DNA of 39,021 nucleotides, taken from the NCBI GenBank assembly GCA_018400295.1, contig JAGYMZ010000023.1, positions 1 to 39,021 on the forward strand, given 5' to 3'. This DNA comes from Bacteroidales bacterium. Lineage in GTDB: Bacteria > Bacteroidota > Bacteroidia > Bacteroidales > B18-G4. The notes below the pieces were generated by a model. That model made no database searches. It was given only the letters and a program-made list of their open reading frames with translations, and was not told where the DNA came from. Shown here in pieces: positions 17,457-26,924 of the stretch (position 1 is its first letter; each line of letters opens with the position of its first letter). The position numbers and the translations under genes are program-made.

Positions 17457-17849
17457 TTATTTAAAAATACCCCAAATAGCAGCAAATACAAGAAAAACAA
17501 TGAAGATCCAGAAGAAAATACCCAGTGTTACAGCAGCGGCTTCCTCACCCGGTGTTTCGGTGTCAACCGGCCTCCGTGTCCGTATTCGCCTTCGGTCATC
17601 AGGGGTTGTAGCCGCAGCAAGGAACAATGCAAACAGCAAAATCACAAAAAGGATCGGCAACCATGCGACATTCCAGGCGGCCGGACCGATGGGTTCAATC
17701 CAGGCTGCAGCTGCCAGACCCGCCAACACGAGTACCAGCAAAAATGTCCAGAAACTGCCCCAGGGTCCGGAATACCTGAATATATAATAAAACAAAACAC
17801 CGACCAGCAGGGCGGCAATAATCGAAAAAATAACTTCTGGTAAAAACAT
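17457..17849 (-). CDS. Small membrane protein, hypothetical
   Basis: The 130-residue protein has four hydrophobic spans: about 5-25, 34-50, 60-82 and 108-128. A cytosolic or periplasmic charged loop of about 25 residues (TTPDDRRRIRTRR ... TPGEEAA) lies between spans three and four. Nothing identifies a family. It is the first gene of a two-gene unit with the STAS-like protein downstream, which may act with it. Confidence 0.7.
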   Translation of the reverse strand: MFLPEVIFSIIAALLVGVLFYYIFRYSGPWGSFWTFLLVLVLAGLAAAAWIEPIGPAAWNVAWLPILFVILLFALFLAAATTPDDRRRIRTRRPVDTETPGEEAAAVTLGIFFWIFIVFLVFAAIWGIFK

Positions 17850-18182
17850 AATGCATTTTTTTGAGGTTCATAATTGCATCATTCCACCCTGAAATAGTTG
17901 TGCCACATATTGCAAACACCTTATTATCAATACGCTGATATGCATCATGCCATGCAAATATGGGCCTGTCATCTTTCTGGTTGGGGAAATCATTTTACAG
18001 AATGTGTACGCAATTTTACAGAAAAAAAGGTCTTGATCCGCCAGGAAATAACGAATCGAATGCTTATTTCCCTCATTCAGTATGGTTCATCATAAACCGG
18101 ATTGCAGGGAATATATGTTGTCTGATCATATTTTTGGCATGAGGTTGGTCGCTTATAGGTGCGCAAATAAAAAGGGGGAATT
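17850..18182. other. 333-bp divergent intergenic region
   Basis: Spacer between the small membrane protein (-) and pcm (+). It holds a -7 element for pcm (18129-18136) and no recognisable gene. ATTTTACAG occurs twice (near 17993 and 18013). No RNA structure or terminator was recognised. Confidence 0.5.
18129..18136 (+). promoter_or_regulatory. -7 element of pcm
   Basis: TATTTTTG is a perfect TAnnTTTG match about 46 bases upstream of the pcm ATG. A TTG at 18102-18104 is a possible but distant -33 box. The gene also has an unusually strong Shine-Dalgarno for this phylum, AGGGGG at about 18173-18178. Confidence 0.45.
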
Positions 18183-18818
18183 ATGATTACAAAGGAAGAA
18201 ATGATCCGGCATCATTTACAGGGAAGAGACATCAGGGATCCGGAGGTGATCAGGGCAATGGAAGAGGTTGACAGAAAAGCATTCGTTCCCGAAGAACTAA
18301 AGCCCTATGCATATGAAGATGGGCCCCTGCCAATTGGCAGAGGCCAAACCATCAGTCAACCCTACATTGTTGCCTATATGGCTCAGCACCTGGATCTGAA
18401 AAAAGAGGATGTCATACTGGAAATCGGCAGCGGGTGCGGATACAATGCCGCCGTATTATCGCGCCTGGTCACAAAGGTATACAGTATTGAGATCATCAAA
18501 TGGCTGGCCGAGCTGGCACGCACCAATCTGGAGAAAGCCGGCATAAAAAATGTATGCACCCGTTATGGAGACGGGCATAAAGGATGGCCTGAAAAGGCAC
18601 CTTTTGATAAGATCATACTCACCGCATCTACACCCAACATACCTGAATCATTAAAAGAACAGCTGAAAATCAGTGGCAGGCTCATGGCACCGGTCAGCAA
18701 TTCATATCAAAACCTGGTGATCATGGAAAAGAAAGAACAGGATGAATTTTGCATGAAAGAATTGATACCGGTCCGGTTCGTCCCCATGACCCAGGAAACG
18801 GAATCCTGGGACGGATGA
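18183..18818 (+). CDS. pcm: Protein-L-isoaspartate O-methyltransferase
   Basis: The 211-residue protein is a full-length PCMT. It has the N-terminal family signature (FVPEELKPYAYEDGPLPIG), the conserved GQTISQPYIVA (54-64), and SAM motif I, EIGSGCGYNAAVLSRL (80-95). A later motif is FDKIILTAS. The enzyme uses SAM to methylate L-isoaspartyl residues that arise by spontaneous damage, starting their repair in the cytosol. Strong Shine-Dalgarno spacing supports the ATG at 18183. It appears monocistronic and is convergent with the beta-lactamase-fold gene, with 14 bases between stops. Confidence 0.93.
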   Translation: MITKEEMIRHHLQGRDIRDPEVIRAMEEVDRKAFVPEELKPYAYEDGPLPIGRGQTISQPYIVAYMAQHLDLKKEDVILEIGSGCGYNAAVLSRLVTKVYSIEIIKWLAELARTNLEKAGIKNVCTRYGDGHKGWPEKAPFDKIILTASTPNIPESLKEQLKISGRLMAPVSNSYQNLVIMEKKEQDEFCMKELIPVRFVPMTQETESWDG

Positions 18819-18832
18819 TTTAAGGTGCCTTA

Positions 18833-21355
18833 TCACCGTTCATCGGTTACAATAAACTTTCCGGAATACCGGTCTCCTTCCGGAAGAAGATCATAAAAAT
18901 ATATGCCCGGCGGTAAACTGCGTACATCAATGCTTGCATGATAATGATCCGCCTGGGAAGAGGCATCATGAAAGGCACGCACTGTCCGCCCCTGCAGATC
19001 ATAGATCAATAACGTAACATCTTTACCGGTGCAAGCGCTGCAATGTATATTCAAGTTCGTGTGAACAGGATTCGGATAAATTTGTATTTCAGGCTCCCGG
19101 ATACTACCCGGGTCATCATCCCCCACAGTTTCATCAAAGAATTCAAGGATCCGTCTCATTACCTCCAAACGGTCTTCGAATGTATTGATCCCTTCAAACC
19201 CAAAACCAAAGAATACCGTTTTGTATTCCGCATTCTCAAAACGGATGGCAGCGCTGTTCCCTCCGGAAAAATAATCAATGGATGATGTGCCTCCCTTAAC
19301 GGGTAACAGCTCACTCATGGAAAACTGGAATATGGCATCAAAGCTCCGGTTCACCGTCAACAACAAACCGTCCCCGATGGGATCCCCCGAAACCCCCAAC
19401 AGGGTGTCTTTACCATGATAGGTATCAAGAATATGTTCCGCATGTAAATAATCGCTCAGGAAATCGCTGTCCCGGATATCTTCACTGATATTCTGCCCGG
19501 TCAAAAAGAGGTTGCCCCCGTTGTCCAGGTACTGGGATAACGCATACATATTATTTTCATTCAGGGTATTTTCATAATGCATACCGGTAAACCAAATAAC
19601 AACCGGGAAATTCGCAAGGAACGCGGCGGAGGGATCTCCAAAGAGGGACATATCATAAAGGTAAACCTCCTGGCCCAGGGAATCCAGCACCTGCTCATAC
19701 CATGCGGCGGATTGCAGGAACATCCCTCCAAAGGTGATTGCATCATCAACAAGGAGCACTTCGGCCGGGCCTGCCTCAAGTGTAAGCTTCCCGCCATATT
19801 CCTCGCCATTGTTCCATGTATAATTCACATCGAACTCAATGGGATAATGAGAAGGGTTATTGCCAATATCCAGAATAAATGGATCATCTGTATTGCTGAC
19901 CGTATCCAGGTATTGAAGTTCACCTATGGTCGTTTCATCATTTACCAGCGTAATATTTTGATTGGATGAAAAAATGGAAAACCCGACATCGGAGGCTGTT
20001 TCATCGGTGTTGCTATTGTTCCGTATATGAAAAACCAATTCTGCTTGCTCACCGGGCTCCAGCAAATTATCGCCATCCTCATCATTGATGTCAACAGACT
20101 CTATAGAAAATGGCTCGTAATGATCTGCATAATTTATAAGAACATATTCCATAAACCAGGTCCAGTCGGCATTATTACTATTGCCCAGCGTCACGATCGC
20201 TGATTTTTGATCTTCGCTGAAAGCAAACTCCGACTGAGCCCCTGGCAATCCACCCCCATGCTTGAAAAATCCATACTTATAAAACCACATCAAACCCATG
20301 GGTTCTTCCCATAATATTTCAGGGTATTGAAGGGTCGTTATGGTATCAACGGAACTTTCCTGAAGAAGGGTATTCTGGTTAAATTGCCCGTTATTCATAT
20401 ACATACTCAGAACCCTGGAAAGTCCTTCAGCATTTGATCTCAGGGAACCCGCCGGATAAAAAGGGAATCCCACATGAGGCATGGATATGATCGTATCCCC
20501 CAAAGGCCTGTATGGGACAGCGATCATCGAAGAATCAAGCTTTTCCAGGCGGAAGGATACATTCTCCATACCCAGGGGCATGAAAACATTATCCTGGCAA
20601 TACGATTCAAAATCCACGCCGGAGATCTTCTCTACCAGAAACCCCAGCAATGCCGCCCCCACATTTGTATAATTGAATTCCTGCTCCGGAGGGAATGTGG
20701 AATAATTTTGAGGGGAATAATATATGCCATCTTCCGACATATATTCTTCCAGGAAATAACCCAAAGGTATAGGGCTGTCTGAACCATACGTAAGCAGGCT
20801 TTCCAAAATAGCATGATCATCATTGACAGAAGAAAGATGTGTCATTAAATGCCTGAACGATATTTTATTAAAAGGATACTCGGGATTATATACCGGGAAT
20901 GGCAAATAATCGTTGATATCGTCATCCAGGTCAAATAAGCCCTGTTCATAAAGCTGCATGGCCGCCGTCACGACAATGGTCTTTGAAACGGACGCCGTAA
21001 GAAAGATCGTAGCGTCGGTAACCGGCACTTCATTTTTTAGATCTGCATAACCCAGGAATGTTTCCCAGCGCAATGCGCCGTCTTTCAGAAAGCAAAGTGA
21101 AAGGCCCGGTATCATTTCCTCATCCATCATCCAGGAAACCCAGTTTTCAATAAAGGTTGGATCGATGTTTTCCGCATAAGGACTGCCGGTCCCATCCCAG
21201 TGACCGGGCAAATACTTGTCCATCATAATGTAAAAATCCCTGGTTTCCGGCATGCCATCAGCAGAGGCCGGTACCCCTGGGTTTTTATGGGAATATATGG
21301 CCAAAGGCAGGATAAGCATAGAAGACATTAGAAAAGAAATAATAAGTATGCGCAT
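18833..21355 (-). CDS. Beta-lactamase-fold serine hydrolase with GATase-like domain and T9SS sorting domain
   Basis: The 840-residue secreted protein has a signal peptide (MRILIISFLMSSMLILPLA). Residues about 60-410 are a class C beta-lactamase/PBP4-like hydrolase: SxxK is S122-VS-K125, YxN is Y229-T-N231 and HGG is H366-G-G368. All catalytic motifs are intact. Residues about 415-525 look like an Ig-like domain with a DINDEDGDN loop. Residues about 531-742 resemble a class I glutamine amidotransferase-like/ThuA-like fold (EVLLVDDAI, FPVVIWFTG, NGGNLFLTGQ) without an evident catalytic Cys. The tail is a T9SS sorting domain (IQIYPNPVHTNLNI). Likely an extracellular esterase or peptidase; the substrate is unknown. 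Confidence 0.87.
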   Translation of the reverse strand: MRILIISFLMSSMLILPLAIYSHKNPGVPASADGMPETRDFYIMMDKYLPGHWDGTGSPYAENIDPTFIENWVSWMMDEEMIPGLSLCFLKDGALRWETFLGYADLKNEVPVTDATIFLTASVSKTIVVTAAMQLYEQGLFDLDDDINDYLPFPVYNPEYPFNKISFRHLMTHLSSVNDDHAILESLLTYGSDSPIPLGYFLEEYMSEDGIYYSPQNYSTFPPEQEFNYTNVGAALLGFLVEKISGVDFESYCQDNVFMPLGMENVSFRLEKLDSSMIAVPYRPLGDTIISMPHVGFPFYPAGSLRSNAEGLSRVLSMYMNNGQFNQNTLLQESSVDTITTLQYPEILWEEPMGLMWFYKYGFFKHGGGLPGAQSEFAFSEDQKSAIVTLGNSNNADWTWFMEYVLINYADHYEPFSIESVDINDEDGDNLLEPGEQAELVFHIRNNSNTDETASDVGFSIFSSNQNITLVNDETTIGELQYLDTVSNTDDPFILDIGNNPSHYPIEFDVNYTWNNGEEYGGKLTLEAGPAEVLLVDDAITFGGMFLQSAAWYEQVLDSLGQEVYLYDMSLFGDPSAAFLANFPVVIWFTGMHYENTLNENNMYALSQYLDNGGNLFLTGQNISEDIRDSDFLSDYLHAEHILDTYHGKDTLLGVSGDPIGDGLLLTVNRSFDAIFQFSMSELLPVKGGTSSIDYFSGGNSAAIRFENAEYKTVFFGFGFEGINTFEDRLEVMRRILEFFDETVGDDDPGSIREPEIQIYPNPVHTNLNIHCSACTGKDVTLLIYDLQGRTVRAFHDASSQADHYHASIDVRSLPPGIYFYDLLPEGDRYSGKFIVTDER

Positions 21356-21449
21356 AACAATTTTTTTCTAAATTACCATTATTTAAGGAATTACCGCAAC
21401 CGTCCGGCAGATTTTTTTCGAACCGCACAGGCAGTCCATAAATTTTATG

Positions 21450-21457
21450 TATGTTTG
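21450..21457 (+). promoter_or_regulatory. -7 element of the delta-60 repeat gene
   Basis: TATGTTTG is a perfect TAnnTTTG match ending 16 bases before the ATG at 21474. No clear TTTG lies at the usual distance, so the -33 box is unresolved. Confidence 0.45.
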
Positions 21458-21473
21458 ATAAAAACAACAGCAC

Positions 21474-23087
21474 ATGAGACCCGTCATAAAAATCATCGCA
21501 TGCACGATCCTGTTATCTTATTTGGGAACACCGCTTTATTCCCAGCTTCCAGGAAGCCCTGACGAAGATTTCGGTGTAAACGGAACGGTCCTGACGGATT
21601 TTGATGAAAACTTCAACAGCGCCACAAAAATACTCGTGCAGGATGATGAAAAGATACTCGTATGCGGATTCAGTGGCTATACCCTGGCAAACCAGAACGC
21701 CAACCTGGTCCGCTATATGCCAGATGGAAGCTACGACCTTTCCTTTGGCAACTCAGGAAAAATTAGCTTTTCACTGGGAGGGCCGGTAAGCCAGGCCTTC
21801 GATATGACCGTTCAAACCGATGGCAAAATCCTTGTTACGGGCTATGCCTCCGACGGGCCCACGAATGATATCTCCACAGCACGTTTTTTGGAAACCGGGG
21901 CACCAGACCCGTCCTTTGGAACCAACGGGATCAGGACCACCGACCTCGGCCACGATGAATATGGCCATGGCATCACCTCCCAGGATGACGGTAAAATTTT
22001 GGTGACCGGATATATCGACTACGGGCCGGGAACGGACATCAATGTTTTCATATGCCGGTACAACAGTGACGGCAGCACAGACACTGGCTTCGGCACCAAT
22101 GGACACGTTACCACCGAATTGAACCAGGGTTCACAGGATATGCCCGGCGACATTTGCATCCATCAGGATAAAATACTTATCTCTGCCATTGCCTATAACG
22201 GCAATTCAACCGCTTATGACGCCATAGCACTGGCCCGCTACAATATGGACGGTTCATTGGATGCATCTTTTGGCGTTGATGGAATATCCCTTTATGACGG
22301 ACTGACCATCGATAACGGCTTTTTATCTCCCGGTGCAGCCATGGACACAGATCATGATGACCGGATAGTTATCGCAAGCCATATCCATGGACTGGAGGGA
22401 AAGGATTTTGCCATATACCGGTTTGAACCCGGCGGATATCCGGATAATGACTTTAACGGAGATGGGATGCTGGTTATAGATATGATCCGGGATAATGCCG
22501 CAAGGGCCATAACGGTCCAACCGGACGGGAAAATACTTTGCGGGGGTTACAGGGATAACGGAAATGATCATGATTTCACCACAGCAAGGTGCCTGGAGGA
22601 CGGTTCACTGGACCCTTTATTTGGCAATCAGAAAGGGGTTTCTGTACTGGACATTAGCCAGGGAGCATACTATATGGATGAAATTAACACCATTACCATG
22701 CAACCGGACGGCAAAATGCTGCTTGCCGGAACTGCGGATAATGCAGACGGAAACCGTGATATGGCCGTTGTCCGGTGTCATTCAGGACTACCCGCCGGAA
22801 TACATGACGACTTACCACAAAACACATCCTTTAAGATATTCCCCAACCCGGTCACAACCCGGGTATGTTATTGCAAACTCAACATACCCACCAGGGGGAA
22901 TGTACATATAGCATTGTTCGACCAGGAAATGAAGGCCATAATAACCCTTTTAAACCTCACCCTGCCCGAAGGTCATCATACCCTGAAACTGAACCTGCCG
23001 GAAGATCTGTCCGGGAGCATGCATTTCATACGTGTCCGTGCACCCGGTACAGATAAGACGGAAAAAATACGCATACATGCATTTTAA
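21474..23087 (+). CDS. Delta-60 repeat surface protein with T9SS sorting domain
   Basis: The 537-residue protein has a signal peptide (MRPVIKIIACTILLSYLG ... YSQ). It then has about seven delta-60 repeats of some 50-60 residues, each with PDxxFGxNG, a GKILVxGY segment and the xARYxxDGSLD link. Examples are PDPSFGTNGIRT, DGKILVTGYASDG and MDGSLDASFGVDG. The tail is a T9SS sorting domain with FKIFPNPVTTRVCY. Such repeats probably fold as a propeller-like solenoid; no enzyme residues are apparent. It is convergent with the sortilin-like gene across a hairpin-rich spacer. Confidence 0.9.
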   Translation: MRPVIKIIACTILLSYLGTPLYSQLPGSPDEDFGVNGTVLTDFDENFNSATKILVQDDEKILVCGFSGYTLANQNANLVRYMPDGSYDLSFGNSGKISFSLGGPVSQAFDMTVQTDGKILVTGYASDGPTNDISTARFLETGAPDPSFGTNGIRTTDLGHDEYGHGITSQDDGKILVTGYIDYGPGTDINVFICRYNSDGSTDTGFGTNGHVTTELNQGSQDMPGDICIHQDKILISAIAYNGNSTAYDAIALARYNMDGSLDASFGVDGISLYDGLTIDNGFLSPGAAMDTDHDDRIVIASHIHGLEGKDFAIYRFEPGGYPDNDFNGDGMLVIDMIRDNAARAITVQPDGKILCGGYRDNGNDHDFTTARCLEDGSLDPLFGNQKGVSVLDISQGAYYMDEINTITMQPDGKMLLAGTADNADGNRDMAVVRCHSGLPAGIHDDLPQNTSFKIFPNPVTTRVCYCKLNIPTRGNVHIALFDQEMKAIITLLNLTLPEGHHTLKLNLPEDLSGSMHFIRVRAPGTDKTEKIRIHAF

Positions 23088-23190
23088 TCCGCCTTCGCGT
23101 TCACTTCGGCGGACGAAAAGATATGGTTTAATTCCCCGGTGCTCCGCACCGGAAAAACGGGTCCAGGGTTCTACCCTGGGGTTAAATACC
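23088..23190. repeat. REP-like cluster of three hairpins in convergent spacer
   Basis: Three inverted repeats follow the delta-60 stop: TCCGCC/GGCGGA (23088-23113, 14-base loop), CCGGTGC/GCACCGG (23136-23152, 3-base loop) and CCAGGGT/ACCCTGG (23163-23179, 3-base loop). The last two are flanked by GGTTTAATTCCCC and GGGGTTAAATACC, which are themselves partly inverted. There is no T-tract, so this is not a simple terminator. It resembles extragenic palindromes mobilised by RAYT transposases, though none is encoded here. Confidence 0.5.
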
Positions 23191-23285
23191 GCTTATTGCT
23201 TAAAAGGCTCTGTGTTCAGGTAGATATGCATTGCATACCGGCTGTCCATTACATTAAACACTGCCTCGACATGCCGGATCTTATA

Positions 23286-26200
23286 TTATTCCCCTTCAGG
23301 AAAGGGCATGCCCTCTATCCAGGGTGCCCCGGCTTCCGAAAGGACCTTTTCCAGCTTCGGGATGCGTTCTTCCACGATCTGTTGCAGCCCGGCCTGAAGC
23401 CGCCCGAATTCATCTTCGGCCATCTCCAGGCTTTCTTTTTGTGCGGGGGTGGGACCGTATGTATTCCCGGTACCCGAGGAAGCAAAATAAAGCCGCCTGG
23501 ATATGGTGGGCGGTGACTTTTCGCCTATCTCCCGTTTGGAACGGTTGCCATATAATTCTTCCTCCATGTCAAGCAATTCCTCCCGAAGGCGGTATAATTC
23601 CTTTTCCGGTTCCCCCGGATCAGCTCCGGACCTGTCCAGGGCGGTTTGCATGGCCTTCACTTTCTTTCTGGCATTGCTGAAAACCAGGTTCAGGGCACTC
23701 ACAGCTCCCTGCAATTCCCTTACCTCTTCAACAAATGCATGGATCTCCTCCTGCGAAGCACCTTCCAATGCACCCTGATACATTTGCCTGACGCGGAAAG
23801 CCACAGGACCTGCCAGCTCCGTCACAATGCCGTCAATCTTTTTGGCCAGGCTCACGGTATACCTGCCCGGAGCAACGCTTAACCCGGATGAACGCCCCGT
23901 ATGCTCCGAATGAATGTCCAAAGCCGAAACGGAGGGATAACGCAGATCCCAGGCAACACGATGAAAGCCTTTTCCGGCCGGTCCCTCGATACGCCTGATC
24001 ACATTGCCGCTGCTGTCCCTGACAGTAAAGACCATCACAGGCTTTGCCTGTCTCCTCTCCCGCTCCAGGGAATCCCAGCCCGGGAAAGGCACAGGTTTTC
24101 CCTCCCTGACCAGTTCTTTTTCCTTCTTGCGGCGTATGGCTTTCCGCTGTTTATACCCTTCGGAAAGGTAATACGTAAAAACTGCACCATAAGGCGGGTT
24201 GGGTGCGGTATAATATGAGGCCCCCTGAGATCCCTTGCCATACCGTTGATTATACCACCAGGCATCACGAATGGGAAACAAAGTTGCCTCTTCCTTTAAT
24301 TGTTCCTCCGAAACATGCCTCAGCACAGTGTAATCGTCGAAAATATAAAAGCTCCTGCCGAACGAAGCACCGATGAGATCATGCTCGCGGCGGTGTATGG
24401 CCAAATCGCGGAACGAAATGGTCGGGACACCGCCCGTAAGCTTCATCCACCGTTCCCCGCCGTCGATCGTAAAAAAGATGCCAAATTCCGTGGCAGAAAA
24501 CAGCAATCCGGGCCTGACATGGTCCTGGACAACACGCCACACCAGGTGCTTGTCCGGAATATCCCCCTGTATTGCCTCCCAGGAGTTTCCCCGGTCTTCA
24601 CTTTTCATCAGGTACGGACTGAAATCTCCCGATTTATGGTTGTCTAAAGCAACAAACACAGTGTTTGCATCGAAAAGGCAGGCTTTAATGTCATTGACAA
24701 AGGCTTTCTCAGGTACACCGGGCATGCGGCTTACGTCGATCTTCCTCCATGTTTCCCCTCCGTTTTCTGTAACCTGCACAAAGCCATCGTCCGTCCCGGC
24801 GTAGATCAGCCCTTCTTCAAGGGGCGATTCCGCCAGTGAAGTAATGGTATTGTAATTTGACATCGCATCCATATCCCATGGTGAATCCCAGCTCCATTGA
24901 TTGTCCATGATGGGCAGGGTAATTCGCTCCTGATCACGGGTAAGGTCGCCGGAAACAGCAACCCAGCTATCACCCCGGTTATCCGAGCGCCATACGCGCT
25001 GGGAAGCAAAATACAACCGGGTTGGCGAATGCGGGCTCACCAGGATGGGCGAATCCCAGTTAAAGCGCTCATAATCCTCTCCGGGAGCAGGCTGGGGTTG
25101 TATATTGACCGTTTCACCGGTGGTCATGTCCTTTCGCACAAGGTAGCCCTGCTGTGATTCTGCATAAACAATGTCCGGGTTACCGGGCTCAGTGGCGGGT
25201 TGGTGGCCATCCGCCCCCAGCACCATATACCAGTCTTCATTGCTTATCCCTTCACGCTTATCTGTACGTGAGGGGCCTCCCTGGGTCCCGTTATCCTGTG
25301 TGCCCCCGATGATGTGATAAAAAGGTTTGGCGTCATCCACGGCCAGCTTGTAGAATTGCGTGACAGGAAGGTTGGCAATATAATCCCAGTTCTCAGTTCC
25401 GTCATAGCTTATGTAAAGGCCTCCGTCTGTACCCACCAGGAGATAATCCGGATCGTCTTCGCGAAAACACAGGGCATGGTTATCCGAATGTTTGTGATGC
25501 TCTTTCATGCGGCGGAACGTTTTGCCGCCGTCTTCAGATACCTGCATCCGCACATCCACAAGGTATAATTTGTCAAATTCGTGGGGACTGGCATACAATT
25601 CCTGGTAATAATGCGGGCCGGTGGCACCGGAAACGGCCTCCGACATTTTTTCCCAGGATGCCCCGCGGTCATCCGAACGGTAAACGCCCCCTGTGCGGCG
25701 GTCCAGTTCGATGGCAGCATACAACACATCCGGTTTCTGCGGTGAAATGGCCAATCCGATCTTGCCCATGTTGGAGGAAGGCAATCCCTTTTTCAGTTCC
25801 ACCCATGTTTCCCCGCCATCTTCAGAACGGTACAGCCCGGACCCGGGGCCACCCCCCATATATGCCGCCACATTTCTGTGTCTTTGCCAGGTGGCAGCAT
25901 ACAACCTGTCCGGATCCCGGGGGTCCATAACGATATCGGTGGCTCCCGTCCATTCGTCATCCCCCAGTGTTTTTTTCCAGTTTTTGCCGCCATCCACGGA
26001 TTTGTAAACACCCCGGTCACCTCCGCGGGACCAAAGCGGGCCCTGGGCAGCTACCCAGATGATGCCGGAATTTTCCGGATGGATCAGTATCTTCGAAATA
26101 TGTTCGGAATCCTTCAAACCCATGTTCTTCCAACCGGAACCACCATCATCGCTTCGGTATACACCATCGCCAAACCCCACATGACGTCCGCCGATGTTCT

Positions 26201-26549
26201 CCCCGGTGCCTGCCCAGACTGTGTTGGGATTCCGGGGATCAACGGTAACACAGCCTATGGAATAGGAGGACTGGTCATCAAAAACAGGCGCCCACGTGGT
26301 TCCGGAATTGACGGTCTTCCAAATCCCGCCCGATCCAACCGCCACGTACCATATGTTTTCATTCTCAGGATGTATGGCGATGTCTGCAATCCGGCCAGAC
26401 TTAAATGCGGGCCCGATGCCCCTTAATTTTAATCCCGAAAAGGTTTTGCTCTTGAATAATGAGTCTTTTGTTTTTTCCCCGGCCGTTAAAATTATGGAAA
26501 TACCACATAATGAAAGGGCCAACAGAATGATCCGAATGTTGCTTTGCAT
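23286..26549 (-). CDS. Sortilin/BNR-type beta-propeller protein (glycosyl-hydrolase-like)
   Basis: The 1087-residue protein has a signal peptide (MQSNIRIILLALSLCGISII). More than half of it is repeats with Asp-box/BNR motifs: SDDGGSGW, SVDGGKNW, SEDGGETW, SDDRGASW, SEDGGKTF, SEDRGNSW, and TIDGGERW. This forms two seven- or ten-bladed propellers of the VPS10/sortilin type. From about residue 800 a beta-sandwich (VMVFTVRDSSGNVIRRIEG, APGRYTVSLAKKIDG) precedes a helical coiled-coil C-terminus. No T9SS sorting domain is seen. Proteins of this layout are abundant in Bacteroidota and often annotated as glycosyl hydrolases, but no catalytic acid pair is evident. Possibly periplasmic or outer-membrane; function unknown. 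Confidence 0.87.
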   Translation of the reverse strand: MQSNIRIILLALSLCGISIILTAGEKTKDSLFKSKTFSGLKLRGIGPAFKSGRIADIAIHPENENIWYVAVGSGGIWKTVNSGTTWAPVFDDQSSYSIGCVTVDPRNPNTVWAGTGENIGGRHVGFGDGVYRSDDGGSGWKNMGLKDSEHISKILIHPENSGIIWVAAQGPLWSRGGDRGVYKSVDGGKNWKKTLGDDEWTGATDIVMDPRDPDRLYAATWQRHRNVAAYMGGGPGSGLYRSEDGGETWVELKKGLPSSNMGKIGLAISPQKPDVLYAAIELDRRTGGVYRSDDRGASWEKMSEAVSGATGPHYYQELYASPHEFDKLYLVDVRMQVSEDGGKTFRRMKEHHKHSDNHALCFREDDPDYLLVGTDGGLYISYDGTENWDYIANLPVTQFYKLAVDDAKPFYHIIGGTQDNGTQGGPSRTDKREGISNEDWYMVLGADGHQPATEPGNPDIVYAESQQGYLVRKDMTTGETVNIQPQPAPGEDYERFNWDSPILVSPHSPTRLYFASQRVWRSDNRGDSWVAVSGDLTRDQERITLPIMDNQWSWDSPWDMDAMSNYNTITSLAESPLEEGLIYAGTDDGFVQVTENGGETWRKIDVSRMPGVPEKAFVNDIKACLFDANTVFVALDNHKSGDFSPYLMKSEDRGNSWEAIQGDIPDKHLVWRVVQDHVRPGLLFSATEFGIFFTIDGGERWMKLTGGVPTISFRDLAIHRREHDLIGASFGRSFYIFDDYTVLRHVSEEQLKEEATLFPIRDAWWYNQRYGKGSQGASYYTAPNPPYGAVFTYYLSEGYKQRKAIRRKKEKELVREGKPVPFPGWDSLERERRQAKPVMVFTVRDSSGNVIRRIEGPAGKGFHRVAWDLRYPSVSALDIHSEHTGRSSGLSVAPGRYTVSLAKKIDGIVTELAGPVAFRVRQMYQGALEGASQEEIHAFVEEVRELQGAVSALNLVFSNARKKVKAMQTALDRSGADPGEPEKELYRLREELLDMEEELYGNRSKREIGEKSPPTISRRLYFASSGTGNTYGPTPAQKESLEMAEDEFGRLQAGLQQIVEERIPKLEKVLSEAGAPWIEGMPFPEGE

Positions 26550-26924
26550 TTTTTAAGGTTTAATGTAAAATGGGCATGAATAATTTTTATGAGACGTATA
26601 TTTTTCTGATCTGTTGCATGTTGGGATCGGAAAACATCCTGAAAAAGTATTCAGGATCCGCATGGGATCAATTTTTTTATCTGTAAATTTAAGCATTTTA
26701 ACCCGGGATCCTTATATAAATGGATCACAAAACCGGCTGGAAATGCCAGGACAACCATATGTGCGGCAAAGTAAAAAAAGCATCCGGCCACCACCACCCA
26801 ATCCTTAAAGATCACGGCTCCGGCCATAAAAAAATTATTTGATCCTTTGCTTGTCAAGGCCATTTTACTGTATTTTTGATGCGCAAACTACAACATTCCA
26901 TTTTACAAAATTCAGATCAACCAA
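26550..26924. other. 375-bp divergent intergenic region
   Basis: Spacer between the sortilin-like gene (-) and the MMPL exporter (+). It contains the exporter promoter (26846-26878). A minus-strand open frame at 26651-26863 encodes a hydrophobic peptide (with FKDWVVVAGCFFYFAAHMV) that could be a membrane-protein remnant. No RNA gene or terminator is recognised. Confidence 0.45.
26846..26878 (+). promoter_or_regulatory. Promoter of the MMPL exporter gene
   Basis: TTTG at 26846-26849 lies 21 bases before TATTTTTG at 26871-26878, a perfect -7 element, 46 bases before the ATG at 26925. Confidence 0.55.

Noticed and set aside
26651-26863. Minus-strand hydrophobic 70-codon ORF upstream of the MMPL exporter
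   Set aside because: It looks like part of a membrane protein, but no family, promoter or partner supports it, and its 5' end approaches the exporter promoter. It may be a remnant.
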